A stretch of DNA of 38,153 nt, from the NCBI GenBank assembly GCA_934635545.1, contig CAKTZN010000001.1, positions 1 through 38,153 on the forward strand, written 5' to 3'. The translations under genes and the position numbers were made by a program. Positions 21,637-29,473 of the stretch are shown here, one piece after another (the first letter of the stretch is position 1; every line of letters begins with the position of its first letter). The DNA comes from an uncultured Oscillospiraceae bacterium. GTDB lineage: Bacteria; Bacillota; Clostridia; Oscillospirales; Oscillospiraceae. The notes beneath the pieces are model-generated. The model was not told the DNA's origin. It did not search any database and saw only the letters and a list, made by a program, of their open reading frames with translations.

Positions 21637-22740
21637 TCATTGCGGATAAACACCCAGGTCACGGGCGACCTTGGTGATGAAATCCTGTACGTTGGTGACC
21701 ATGGTGGTGGCGCTGAGGCTGCCGCGGTCCAGCAGCTTGTTGACCACGAACTCGTCGGCGTCCACGGCGTAGAGGTAAACAGGGCGCACCGAGCCGTCCG
21801 GCATCACGCGGAAGGAGGGCGTCATGTTGCCGGCGGCGATGGTATGCAGCATTGTGGCCAGGCAGATCACCGTGGTGGCACCCCGCACCAGCTCACGCAT
21901 GGCGGAAGCACCCTGGTACACGTCGGCGTACACCTCGGGCAGAGGGCCGTCATCACGGATGGAGCCGGTCAGCACAAAGGGGACGTTGTGCCTGACGCAG
22001 CCGTACATAATGCCGTTGTCGATGTGGTGATCTGCGATAAACTGCGGGATGGAGCCGCTGCGGCGCACCTTGTTCAGCACGTCCAGATGGTGGTAGTGGC
22101 CGTTGGGCTGGCTGCGCTGGGTATAGATATCCTGGCCCAGGGCCGTGTGGAGATAGGCGGCCTCCAGATCATGGGTGCCCAGGGCGTTGCCCGCCAGCAG
22201 GCCGTGACAGTAGCCGTTGGCGATTATGGCCTCCATGGCGGCGCGGGCCCCGGCGTCAAAGGCGAAGGCCGGGCCCATGACCCAGATAATGCGGCCATGC
22301 TCCCGCTCGTGGCGCAGCAGCGCCGCCAGATCGTCGTAGTCCTTGGCATAGGAGGTCTCGCGGCTGCGGCCCTGGCGGAACACGAACTGATCATCGTTGG
22401 TGCTCTCCTCCGTCACAAAGCCGGTGCTGTGCAGATAGATACCCTCCTCGCCCCGCTCGGTACGGCCCAGCAGCACCCGGTCGCCCGCCCTGACGTTGCG
22501 GGCCTCCACGGTGTCCAGGCGGCCGTCGGGACGCAGGACGATACAGGCGTCCATGCGGCTCTCCTCCGCCAGACGCCACTGGCCGTCGATCTTGCAGTAC
22601 TCCGGGTACATGGAGGTGCTGTGGAAATCGTCGGGTACCACGCCGTCACGCTCCGCCGCCTGCCACCGGGCATCCGGCGCGGCGGTAAAGCGGGGCTGGG
22701 TAAAATCGGGATGATGATATTCCGGTAACGTAAAAGCCAT
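21637..22740 (-). CDS. Ornithine cyclodeaminase-type LOR/SDH-domain protein (TIGR00300 family)
   Basis: A 367-aa protein starts ATG at 22740 after AGGAGAGAGGAGAACCT. The segments VMGPAFAFDAGARAAMEAII, GNALGTHDLEAAYLHTALGQ, SIPQFIADHHIDNGIMYGCV, VPFVLTGSIRDDGPLPEVYA and ATMLHTIAAGNMTPSF match the conserved LOR/SDH domain. Archaeal members and the C-terminal half of cyanobacterial AgrE/ArgZ convert ornithine to proline with NAD+. It is the second gene after arginine deiminase (26-bp gap), recreating as two genes the arginine-dihydrolase/cyclodeaminase fusion of cyanobacteria. The substrate is inferred from family and neighbour. Confidence 0.8.
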   Translation of the reverse strand: MAFTLPEYHHPDFTQPRFTAAPDARWQAAERDGVVPDDFHSTSMYPEYCKIDGQWRLAEESRMDACIVLRPDGRLDTVEARNVRAGDRVLLGRTERGEEGIYLHSTGFVTEESTNDDQFVFRQGRSRETSYAKDYDDLAALLRHEREHGRIIWVMGPAFAFDAGARAAMEAIIANGYCHGLLAGNALGTHDLEAAYLHTALGQDIYTQRSQPNGHYHHLDVLNKVRRSGSIPQFIADHHIDNGIMYGCVRHNVPFVLTGSIRDDGPLPEVYADVYQGASAMRELVRGATTVICLATMLHTIAAGNMTPSFRVMPDGSVRPVYLYAVDADEFVVNKLLDRGSLSATTMVTNVQDFITKVARDLGVYPQ

Positions 22741-22766
22741 AGGTTCTCCTCTCTCCTCCTGAACGC

Positions 22767-23993
22767 TCAGTCAACGGCGGCCCGGCGCAGGGGCATGCTC
22801 ATGCAGCGGGGCCCGCCCCGTCCCCGGGACAGCTCAGAGCTGGGCATCTCGAACACTTCGATGCCGTTGTCCCGGAAAATGGCGTTGGTCACATAGTTGC
22901 GGTCGTACACCACCACCTTGCCGGGGGCGATGCACAGGGTGTTGGAGCCGTCGTTCCACTGCTCCCGCTCGGAGGCCACGCGGTCGCCGCCGCCGCAGCG
23001 GATCAGCTTCACATGGGACAGCGCCAGCGCGTCGGACAGAATATCCTCCAGCGTGCCGCCGCGTTCCTCCACCTGAAGGCGCGCCCCCTGGTCGGGGGTG
23101 ATGCGGTAGACCCGCAGGCTCTCCAGGATCTCCGGATGGACGGTGAACACGTCACGGTCCACCTGGGTCAGCACCGTGTCCAGATGCATGAAGGCCCGCA
23201 GATCGGGGATATCCAGCGCCAGGATGGTGCGGATCTGCGCCGTCTCATCCCGGAAGATGTTGCGGGCCAGCACCTCGATGGCCTCCGGCGTGGTGCGCTG
23301 GGACATGCCCACCGCCAGCACCCGGGGCGAGAGATTCAGCACGTCGCCGCCCTCGATGCTGAAGGGATCCTCCCGGCGGTAGTAAAAGGGCACCTGGCCC
23401 GCGTAGTCGGGGTGGTATTTCAGGATATACTGGCCGTAGATGGTCTCACGGCGCCGTGTGGGGGAATACATGGCGTTGAGGCTGACGCCATGGCCGATGC
23501 AGGCAAAGGGATCCCGCGTGAAATAGAGGTTGGGGATAGGGTCCAGCACGAACCGGTGGCTGCCCCGGGTCAGGGACACCAGCGCACCCCGCTGGCCCTC
23601 CGGCAAAAATTCCTCCACACTGACGCCGGTCATGGTGCGGCGCACCAGCTCCCGATCATCCAGCGCCGTCAGATACTCGTAAAGCGCGGGCTGATAGTGG
23701 CGGGCGATGCGGCCGCCCTCGTCAATAAACTGGCGGATGAAGCGGCGGCGCACCTGGGCATCCACCGCCAGGGTCTGGGCCATCAGCTCCTCCAGATACA
23801 GCACCTCCGTGCCGTTTTGCCGCAGCAGCGCGGCAAAGGCGTCATGCTCCTGCTGTGCCGCCTTCAGATAGGGGATGTCGTCAAACAGCAGCCGTTCCAG
23901 CTCACCGGGAACCAACTGCTCCAGCTCCGCGCCGGGCCGGTGCAGCAGCACCTGCTCCAGCGCGCCGATCTCGCTTCTGACTTGGATGGGCAT
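22767..23993 (-). CDS. arcA: Arginine deiminase
   Basis: A 408-aa protein, the normal length, starts ATG at 23993 after AAGGAGGTCGCC. The N-terminus MPIQVRSEIGALEQVLLHRP, the catalytic FTRDP (Asp), the MHLDT motif (His-x-Asp) and the C-terminal SRGRGGPRCMSMPL with the nucleophilic Cys are all present. It hydrolyses arginine to citrulline and ammonia. The usual arcB/arcC partners are not adjacent; instead the LOR/SDH protein follows. A TACAAT -10 lies about 40 bp upstream, with a weak -35. Confidence 0.96.
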   Translation of the reverse strand: MPIQVRSEIGALEQVLLHRPGAELEQLVPGELERLLFDDIPYLKAAQQEHDAFAALLRQNGTEVLYLEELMAQTLAVDAQVRRRFIRQFIDEGGRIARHYQPALYEYLTALDDRELVRRTMTGVSVEEFLPEGQRGALVSLTRGSHRFVLDPIPNLYFTRDPFACIGHGVSLNAMYSPTRRRETIYGQYILKYHPDYAGQVPFYYRREDPFSIEGGDVLNLSPRVLAVGMSQRTTPEAIEVLARNIFRDETAQIRTILALDIPDLRAFMHLDTVLTQVDRDVFTVHPEILESLRVYRITPDQGARLQVEERGGTLEDILSDALALSHVKLIRCGGGDRVASEREQWNDGSNTLCIAPGKVVVYDRNYVTNAIFRDNGIEVFEMPSSELSRGRGGPRCMSMPLRRAAVD

Positions 23994-24086
23994 GGCGACC
24001 TCCTTGTTTTATATTACTATTCTATTGTACCGTCTTTCCCGGAGAAATATGGGACATCCGGCGGCTTTTCTGTGGTATTTTAACAG

Positions 24087-24138
24087 GGAAAAAGAGGAGG
24101 GGCCCACGGCGTATGCCGTGGGCCCCTCCTCTTTTTCC
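24087..24138 (-). terminator. Very stable terminator of the pyridoxamine kinase gene
   Basis: The hairpin has perfect 24-bp arms (24087-24110 and 24115-24138; core GAGGGGCCCACGGC) and a GTAT loop. The T-run on the minus strand follows the kinase stop codon at 24142, and the hairpin reaches to within 95 bp of the arcA start. Confidence 0.9.
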
Positions 24139-24141
24139 GTT

Positions 24142-24981
24142 TTATTCCCGTGCCGCGGCCCGCGCTGTCAGCATGGGCAGCGCCCGCTCGAACTCCACGC
24201 CGTACCATGCCGCCTGTGGGTCGGTGCGGGTCACCTCGATACAGCGGAGGGTGAAATCCACCGCCAGGTGGAAGGCCTCCTTCAGGCTCAGACCCCGCAT
24301 GATGCCGCCCACCGCCGTGGCGGAGAAGATGTCGCCGGTGCCGTGATAGGCGTGAGGCTCCCGGCGGTTGAAGTAGTGGTCGTATGCCCCGGTGGCACTG
24401 TCGTAGGACATGAAGCCGATGGTATCCGGCTCCAGTGAAACGCCGGTCAGCACCACCTTTTCCGCGCCCAGCGCCGCCACGCCCTGCAAAAGCGCCCGGA
24501 CATAGTCCTCGTCATAGGTCTCCCGGTAGGGCAGGCCGGTCATGAGACTGGCCTCGGTGATATTGGGGACGGTGATCTGCGCCCTGGACACCACCTGCGC
24601 CATCAGCGCCGGGAACTCCGGGCCGAAGCCCGCGTACAGCTTCCCGTGGTCGGCCATGGCGGGGTCCACGAACAGCAGGGTGTCCTCCTCCCGCAGCAGC
24701 TCCAGCAGTTCCAGCACTACTGCCACCTGCCGGTCAGAGGCCAGATAGCCGGTATACAGGGCATCGAAATGCACCCCCTGGGCCTTCCAGTGGCGGGCAA
24801 TGGGCAGAAGCTGATCCGTCAGGTCGGTGCAGATGAAATCCGGAAAGCTGGTATGGGTACTCAGCACGGCGGTGGGCAATATGGCGCACTCCACCCCCAT
24901 GGCGGAGACCACCGGCAGCGCCACCGTCTGGGAGCAGCGGCCCAGGCAGGACACGTCCTGAATACTGGCAATGCGTTTCAT
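24142..24981 (-). CDS. pdxY: Pyridoxamine/pyridoxal kinase
   Basis: A 279-aa ribokinase-fold enzyme uses the ATG at 24981 with GAGGG upstream; the longer frame to 25227 runs back through the tRNA and is rejected. The N-terminus MKRIASIQDVSCLGRCSQTV, the strand VHFDALYTGYLAS, the FVDPAMADHGKLY segment, VPNITEASLMTGLPY and the anion-hole HGTGDIFSA (catalytic Asp) are characteristic of PdxK/PdxY. It phosphorylates B6 vitamers to supply pyridoxal phosphate. Own -10 TATAAT at 25026-25021. Whether it prefers pyridoxal, pyridoxamine or a hydroxymethylpyrimidine cannot be told from sequence. Confidence 0.88.
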   Translation of the reverse strand: MKRIASIQDVSCLGRCSQTVALPVVSAMGVECAILPTAVLSTHTSFPDFICTDLTDQLLPIARHWKAQGVHFDALYTGYLASDRQVAVVLELLELLREEDTLLFVDPAMADHGKLYAGFGPEFPALMAQVVSRAQITVPNITEASLMTGLPYRETYDEDYVRALLQGVAALGAEKVVLTGVSLEPDTIGFMSYDSATGAYDHYFNRREPHAYHGTGDIFSATAVGGIMRGLSLKEAFHLAVDFTLRCIEVTRTDPQAAWYGVEFERALPMLTARAAARE

Positions 24982-25020
24982 GGGAAAGCCCTCGTTTCTT
25001 CCTAAGTACACTAATATTTT

Positions 25021-25026
25021 ATTATA
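25021..25026 (-). promoter_or_regulatory. -10 element of the pyridoxamine kinase gene
   Basis: Minus strand TGGTATAAT, a TG-containing -10; no good -35 is seen at 17 bp. It lies 40 bp upstream of the start codon. Confidence 0.6.
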
Positions 25027-25096
25027 CCACATTTTGGATATCATCGTATGTCCAGTTCTGGCGTGGGTAATGATACCAGATGTGTACAACTTTCTC

Positions 25097-25125
25097 TTGT
25101 GCCCCGCCGCGGGATATGGTATAGT
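25097..25125 (+). promoter_or_regulatory. tRNA-Leu promoter
   Basis: TTGTGC (25097-25102), 17 bp, TATAGT (25120-25125) with TG before the -10; 13 bp before the mature tRNA 5' end. Confidence 0.7.
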
Positions 25126-25138
25126 AGGGGAAGAATAC

Positions 25139-25223
25139 GCGGGTATGATGAAATTGGTAGACATGCGAGATTTAGGTTCTCGTGCAGCGATGCGTTGGGG
25201 TTCGAGTCCCCATACCCGCACCA
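25139..25223 (+). tRNA. tRNA-Leu (anticodon UAG)
   Basis: The acceptor arms GCGGGTA/TACCCGC pair fully and CCA is encoded. The anticodon stem CGAGA/TCTCG holds the loop TTTAGGT, giving anticodon TAG (25173-25175), read as leucine CUA/CUN. A long variable arm (class II), expected for leucine, is present before the T-arm GGGGTTCGAGTCCCC. Confidence 0.95.
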
Positions 25224-25226
25224 TCA

Positions 25227-25267
25227 AGAAAGCTGCCGCGGCACAAAACCGCGGCAGCTTTCTTTTT
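25227..25267. terminator. Terminator after tRNA-Leu
   Basis: The stem AAAGCTGCCGCGG/CCGCGGCAGCTTT has loop CACAAAA followed by TCTTTTTT. It ends three bases from the stop codon of the convergent LysE-type gene and may serve both. Confidence 0.9.
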
Positions 25268-25270
25268 TGG

Positions 25271-25888
25271 TCAGCTTCCCTTTTTCACCATCATTTTCAC
25301 GCCGAAGAACAGGATCAGCAGCCCCACCAGAATGTTCAGCGCCATGGACACCCCGTCCGGCAGAAAACTGCTGAGAACAGTGCCCAATCCCGCGATCGCC
25401 GACAGGAAAAACAGCGTTGCGGAGACCAGTCCCAGCGAAAACACCGTCAGTTCTTTCCTCTTCAGGTCGTCCTCCACAATTTTAGCGGTCAGCACGCTGC
25501 CCCAGAATACGATGGTAATGGGGTTGGACAGGGTCAGCAGCAGGCCCTGCAAAAACACACTGGCAGAATCCACCTGCAGATCGGCGCCGGGGATCAGGCT
25601 GATGCCGAAGGCTCCCAACAGCGTATTCAGGCCGAACAGGAGCAAGACACCGCCGCCGATGTATCGGAAAGCCTTTTTAACCGACGGCTTTTCCAGCAGC
25701 TTGCTGGCGCCCAACGCCGCCAACACAATATAAAATCCATCCACCAGCGTGATGGACAGCACCAGCGATAGAGCCACCCAAAAGCCGGCATTTTTGGCTG
25801 TGTTGAACACCATCAGGCACATGGGCCCCACCGCCAACTGCAAAAGCATACCGAACCGCAGGCCCTCCAAATATCGCTTGCCTGCCAC
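25271..25888 (-). CDS. LysE-family amino-acid exporter
   Basis: A 205-aa membrane protein is read from a GTG at 25888 with GAGGGTGG upstream; an ATG at 25912 lacks a ribosome site. Six hydrophobic segments, the N-terminal LRFGMLLQLAVGPMCLMVF (family motif Gly-x-x-x-Gly-Pro) and the mid-chain LTLSNPITIVFWGSV with the conserved Asn-Pro are typical of LysE/RhtB proteins. These export basic or neutral amino acids and related metabolites. It diverges from a PLP decarboxylase gene, which could hint at the exported compound, but the substrate is unknown. Confidence 0.85.
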   Translation of the reverse strand: MAGKRYLEGLRFGMLLQLAVGPMCLMVFNTAKNAGFWVALSLVLSITLVDGFYIVLAALGASKLLEKPSVKKAFRYIGGGVLLLFGLNTLLGAFGISLIPGADLQVDSASVFLQGLLLTLSNPITIVFWGSVLTAKIVEDDLKRKELTVFSLGLVSATLFFLSAIAGLGTVLSSFLPDGVSMALNILVGLLILFFGVKMMVKKGS

Positions 25889-26003
25889 AACACCACCCTC
25901 TTTATCGACCATATGTAAGCATTATGGCATATCGCGCCCCCACTGTCAACACCGGTTTGCTGAGGGCCTCGACCGGCAGTGCGCAAAATCGCACAATTTT
26001 TAC

Positions 26004-26032
26004 TTGGAAGCAGCCGCAATACATGGTAAAAT
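26004..26032 (+). promoter_or_regulatory. Promoter of the PLP decarboxylase gene
   Basis: TTGGAA (26004-26009), 17 bp, TAAAAT (26027-26032), with an extended TGG just upstream of the -10. Confidence 0.65.
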
Positions 26033-26060
26033 GGTATAAATTTAAGAGAGGAGCATCATC

Positions 26061-27272
26061 ATGAACGACCACATCCTGACGCTGGCGCGGGAGTACGCGC
26101 CCTGTTACCTCTATGAATACGATGTCATACGGCGGCAGGTGGAGACGCTGCGCCAGACCTTCCCCCGGTACGACCTGCTGTACTCCATCAAGGCCAATCC
26201 CTTCCCGCCGGTGGTGCGGGCGCTGGCCGGTCTCGGCCTGGGTTCCGACGCCGCCTCCGCGCCGGAGGTGCTGCTGAGCCGGAAGTGCGGCATGGCAAAG
26301 GCTGACATCTTCTTCTCCGCCGCCGGAAAGTCCGATGCGGCGCTGGAGGCTGCCTGGGACGAGGGCGAGATCATCGCCGACTCCCTGGGCGAGGTGGCCC
26401 GCATCGGCGCGCTGTGCCAGAAAAAGGGCCAGCGCCGGGCCATCGGCGTGCGGATGAACCCCGGCTTCGGCATGGGCGGCGCAGCGGGCGGCCCCAGTAA
26501 GTTCGGCATCAACGAGGAGGATCTGCCGCAACTGAAGGCGCTGCTGGATACCCTGCCGGTGACGGTGGAAGGCATCCACGTCCACCTGAAGTCCCAGAAT
26601 CTGGACGCCGACGTGCTGGGCGGCTGCTATCGGGACAGTTGGGCCCTGGCCAAGCGGGTGCGGGACGCACTGGGGTGCGGGATGCGGTATGTCAACTTCG
26701 GCAGCGGCGTGGGCGTGGCCTATGACGAGGCCTTTGAGCAGCCCATGGCGCTGGCGCGGCTGCGGACATACACCGACGCCATCGCCGCCGACAACGACGC
26801 CACGCTGAAAGCCCGGCTGATGATCGAGACGGGCCGCTTCCCCACGGCGCAGGCGGGCACCTACTGGCTGCGGGTGGTGGACAAGAAGTTCTCCCGGGGC
26901 AAGACCTACGTCATTGTGGAGAACTGCATGAACGGACTGCAGAAGCCCGCGCTGGCGGCCATGCTGCGCCATGAGCTGGGCGGCAAGGCCCCCATCCCCT
27001 ATGAGCCGCTGTTCACATCGGAATGGGCCTTCCCCATCATCGCCCACGGTGATGAGAGCCGCGCGGAGACGGTGGATCTGGTGGGCAACCTGTGCTGCGC
27101 CGCCGACATACTGGCGGAGAACTTTACCGGCCCGGCGCTGGACATCGGCGACCTGATCGAGGTGCGCAACGCCGGAGCCTATGCCTGTACGCTGACAGCC
27201 CAGCGGTTTTCCAGTCACATCCCGCCCCAGGAGATGCTGGTCTACGGCGACGGCCGGGTGGAAACAGAATAA
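26061..27272 (+). CDS. Fold-type III PLP-dependent decarboxylase (DapDC/ornithine-decarboxylase superfamily)
   Basis: A 403-aa protein starts ATG at 26061 after GAGAGGAGC. YSIKANPFPPVVRAL (about 41-55) contains the PLP lysine. GSDAASAPEVLL, HVHLKSQN (His near PLP), VNFGSGVGVAY (Gly-rich phosphate loop) and IETGRFPTAQAG (Glu/Arg) follow the alanine-racemase-like barrel. In the C-terminal barrel VGNLCCAADILAE stands where diaminopimelate decarboxylase has CESGD, and GDLIEVRNAGAYACTLT carries the final Tyr. The key Cys is kept but CESGD is altered, so substrate specificity may differ from lysine biosynthesis (a polyamine, D-amino acid or secondary-metabolite substrate). Confidence 0.85.
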   Translation: MNDHILTLAREYAPCYLYEYDVIRRQVETLRQTFPRYDLLYSIKANPFPPVVRALAGLGLGSDAASAPEVLLSRKCGMAKADIFFSAAGKSDAALEAAWDEGEIIADSLGEVARIGALCQKKGQRRAIGVRMNPGFGMGGAAGGPSKFGINEEDLPQLKALLDTLPVTVEGIHVHLKSQNLDADVLGGCYRDSWALAKRVRDALGCGMRYVNFGSGVGVAYDEAFEQPMALARLRTYTDAIAADNDATLKARLMIETGRFPTAQAGTYWLRVVDKKFSRGKTYVIVENCMNGLQKPALAAMLRHELGGKAPIPYEPLFTSEWAFPIIAHGDESRAETVDLVGNLCCAADILAENFTGPALDIGDLIEVRNAGAYACTLTAQRFSSHIPPQEMLVYGDGRVETE

Positions 27273-27313
27273 TAAAAAAGCGGGATGCGCAGCATCCCGC
27301 TTTTTTATTATTC
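27267..27313. terminator. Bidirectional terminator containing both stop codons
   Basis: Perfect 22-bp arms (27267-27288 and 27292-27313; core AAGCGGGATGC/GCATCCCGCTT) with loop GCA. Each arm begins with GAATAA, so the inverted repeat includes the stop codons of the convergent decarboxylase and CarD genes. Confidence 0.92.
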
Positions 27314-27820
27314 TTCCGGCCACGCCGGGTAATCCTTTTGAATATACCGGCAGACCTCCTGACGGTCGATGCCCAGCACCGCCGCCAGCTCGCCGTAGAG
27401 CTGCTCCTCCGCCCGGCGGAGATACCGCTCGTCCAGTTGGCTGACCTTGCGGCCACGGCGCAGGGCGTCGCGGCGGCGACGGCAGGTATACTTGATCATC
27501 GCGGCCATGCGGCGGCAGTCGTAGGAGGTCACCACCGCGTGATAGTGATCCTTGATGGCCCGCTGGCTCATGCTCTCCGGCTCCTCCGCCGGAAGCGCCG
27601 GCAGGCTTGCCAGGAAATCCGCGACCTCCGCCTCCGTCATGATGGGCCGCATCAGCACACGGGTGTCCACCGGGGTCATCACCTGGCCGGTGCGGTACAT
27701 GGGCGACAGGGTGTAATACTCCTTCGTCTTGTCATAGCCCGAGGTGTCGGGCGTGCCCACGCTGTCTACCCGGCAGACGCCCTCGCCGCCATAAATGACC
27801 AGATCTCCTGCTGAAAACAT
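27308..27820 (-). CDS. CarD-family transcription factor
   Basis: A 170-aa protein uses the ATG at 27820 after AGAGGAGCAGTC. The N-terminal RNA-polymerase-interacting domain is recognisable (FSAGDLVIYGGEGVCRV, with EYYTLSPMY and VDTRVLMRPIM), followed by the basic helical DNA-binding C-terminal part (SYDCRRMAAMIKYTCRRRRD, LDERYLRRAEEQLYGEL). CarD/CdnL proteins bind the RNA polymerase beta subunit and stabilise open complexes. Own promoter at 27921-27949. Clostridial genomes often carry several such proteins; the particular regulon is unknown. Confidence 0.88.
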   Translation of the reverse strand: MFSAGDLVIYGGEGVCRVDSVGTPDTSGYDKTKEYYTLSPMYRTGQVMTPVDTRVLMRPIMTEAEVADFLASLPALPAEEPESMSQRAIKDHYHAVVTSYDCRRMAAMIKYTCRRRRDALRRGRKVSQLDERYLRRAEEQLYGELAAVLGIDRQEVCRYIQKDYPAWPEE

Positions 27821-27920
27821 GACTGCTCCTCTCTCCGTATGATCCATCCTTCAGACAAAACACCAAAAAAAGCACGGCCCGACGGCCATGCACCTCATGC
27901 GTCTTACATTTATTGGTAAT

Positions 27921-27949
27921 AGTATAGCATATTTTGAAGAAAAATGTAA
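27921..27949 (-). promoter_or_regulatory. CarD-gene promoter
   Basis: Minus strand TTACAT (27949-27944), 17 bp, TATACT (27926-27921) with TG in the extended -10 position; 101 bp from the start codon. Confidence 0.7.
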
Positions 27950-27970
27950 GAGGAAAATCAAATTTTGTTG

Positions 27971-28009
27971 AAAAAAGCAGCCCCTGTCCCATGACAGAGG
28001 CTGCTTTTT
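27971..28009 (-). terminator. Terminator of the GlsB-like gene
   Basis: AAAAAGCAGCC...GGCTGCTTTTT with an inner CTGTC/GACAG stem; T-run on the minus strand, 16 bp after the stop codon at 28025. Confidence 0.88.
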
Positions 28010-28024
28010 CATCATTTTAACCGG

Positions 28025-28255
28025 TTATTTGAACAACCACCGGCAGATCAGGATCACCACGCAGGCGCCGCCCACGCCGATGAGGAAGGAGCCCAGCGAG
28101 TTGCGGGCCACCAGACTGATGGCGCCCGCCAGCCAGTTGCCTACGCCGCTGCCCACGATGCCCAGAATGATGTTGCGCAGGATACCGCCCTTGCTGCCCA
28201 TCAGCTTGCCGGCCAGCCAGCCGATGACGCCGCCCACGATAATAGACCAGATCAT
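28025..28255 (-). CDS. GlsB/YeaQ/YmgE-family membrane protein
   Basis: A 76-aa, Gly-rich protein starts ATG at 28255 after AAGGAGAACTACATAT. Three hydrophobic segments with the family pattern IVGGVIGWLAGKLMG, ILGIVGSGVGNWLAG and FLIGVGGACVVILICRW define the transglycosylase-associated (DUF-type) stress proteins. They are small inner-membrane proteins often induced by envelope or general stress; biochemical function is not established. It precedes no other gene on its transcript. Confidence 0.9.
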   Translation of the reverse strand: MIWSIIVGGVIGWLAGKLMGSKGGILRNIILGIVGSGVGNWLAGAISLVARNSLGSFLIGVGGACVVILICRWLFK

Positions 28256-28283
28256 ATATGTAGTTCTCCTTTGCTTTTTCTTG

Positions 28284-29057
28284 TTACTTGCCGCTGGCGC
28301 GATCCTGCTGGATCAGCAGCTTCAGCGCCTCGACGCCCACGGTCACGGCGGAGGTGGTGTCCTCGTTCATGTCCTGATCCAGGCCCGCGGCCTCCCGCTC
28401 CTGGTTCCAGATCACATGGAAGCAGCTACCGCAGCGGCAGCCCAGCGCGCTGGCCACCACGAACAGGGCGGCGCTCTCCATCTCGCTGGCCTTGACACCC
28501 AGGCGCTTCCACGCCTCCCACTTGTTCAGCAGCTCATAGGATACGGGCATACGCGCCGGGGAGTGCTGGCCATAGAAGGAGTCCTTGCACTGCACTACGC
28601 CCACCTGGGTACGCTTGCCCAGGGCCTGCGCCGCCTGCACCAGGGCGGTGGTCACCTGGAAATCCGCCACGGCGGGGAACTCGATGGGGGCGTACTCCTG
28701 GCTGGTATGCTCGAACCGGATGGCGCCGGTGGCGATGACCACATCGCCGCTGCGGACGTCCAGGTCGATGCCGCCGCAGGTGCCCACGCGGATGAAGGTA
28801 TCCGCGCCGATATTGTGCAGCTCCTCCATAGCGATGGAGGCCGACGGCCCGCCGATGCCGGTGGAGCACACGGAGACCTTCTCCCCCAGCAGCGTGCCGG
28901 TATAGATGGTATATTCCCGGTTCTGGGAGATAAAATGGGCATCGTCAAACAGCGCGGCGATCTTCTCGCACCGGCCGGGATCGCCGGGCAGGATCACATA
29001 GCGGCCCACGTCGCCCTCTACACAGCGGATGTGAAACTGCTTTTCCAGTTTTTGCAT
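28284..29057 (-). CDS. udp: Uridine phosphorylase
   Basis: A 257-aa protein uses the ATG at 29057 after [29 protein letters not shown] (phosphate-binding Gly-Asp-Pro-x-Arg), [18 protein letters not shown], the [10 protein letters not shown] motif with its phosphate Arg, and the nucleoside-site SEMESAALF mark the nucleoside phosphorylase family, with the closest pattern that of uridine phosphorylases. It converts uridine and phosphate to uracil and ribose-1-phosphate. Purine nucleoside phosphorylase is the main alternative. A cytidine deaminase encoded at 35656-36045 would feed uridine to it. Confidence 0.88.
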   Translation of the reverse strand: MQKLEKQFHIRCVEGDVGRYVILPGDPGRCEKIAALFDDAHFISQNREYTIYTGTLLGEKVSVCSTGIGGPSASIAMEELHNIGADTFIRVGTCGGIDLDVRSGDVVIATGAIRFEHTSQEYAPIEFPAVADFQVTTALVQAAQALGKRTQVGVVQCKDSFYGQHSPARMPVSYELLNKWEAWKRLGVKASEMESAALFVVASALGCRCGSCFHVIWNQEREAAGLDQDMNEDTTSAVTVGVEALKLLIQQDRASGK

Positions 29058-29473
29058 AACGCACCTCCAAGCGATAACAAATCGTTGTAAACGCATTTGA
29101 TATTACAAATTGTATTGGTTTCAAATAATGTGGAATATTATTTTACCACAGCTTGTGGAAAAATGCAACGCTGGGAGAAGTTGCAGGCAGTAGTTTCGCC
29201 GGAAAGCGACCATACTACCATCGAATGACAAGAGCAGACACGGTTTTGACGGCCAGAAATGCGCCCATACTGCAAGGCACCTGCCAGCGATGGATTTTCG
29301 AGTGATTTTTGTTTTTTGAGACGCAGGCGGGCTGGCGCCCGCCAAGGCGAAAAGGGCAAAAAGCACCGGAAAGACACGCTGTCAGGCGTGTTTGCCCTTG
29401 TCATTCGATGGTAGACACGGCACAATGACGCAAGCGTGTGTCGAAAGCTTGATGAAAAAAGGAGGATGGGAGC
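29058..29473. other. 416-bp non-coding stretch between udp and the Asn-rich lipoprotein
   Basis: The first ~100 bp are AT-rich, as expected of a udp promoter region, but no well-spaced -35/-10 pair stands out. The rest is mainly the inverted-repeat element at 29215-29414. Short open frames on both strands (e.g. minus 29121-29366) have no ribosome site and are not called as genes. Confidence 0.5.
29215..29414. repeat. 200-bp MITE-like element with 28-bp terminal inverted repeats
   Basis: CTACCATCGAATGACAAG (29215-29232) is perfectly inverted at 29397-29414. Extending inward gives 28-bp ends with two mismatches (29215-29242 / 29387-29414). The interior has two further palindromes (GCGGGC/GCCCGC at about 29327-29343 and CACGC/GCGTG at about 29375-29390) and no coding capacity. 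The layout is that of a miniature inverted-repeat element; no clear target-site duplication was seen at the ends. Confidence 0.55.

Noticed and set aside
24142..25227. Kinase frame extended to 25227
   Set aside because: It would run through the tRNA-Leu gene and both promoters; the family N-terminus MKRIASIQDVS starts at 24981.
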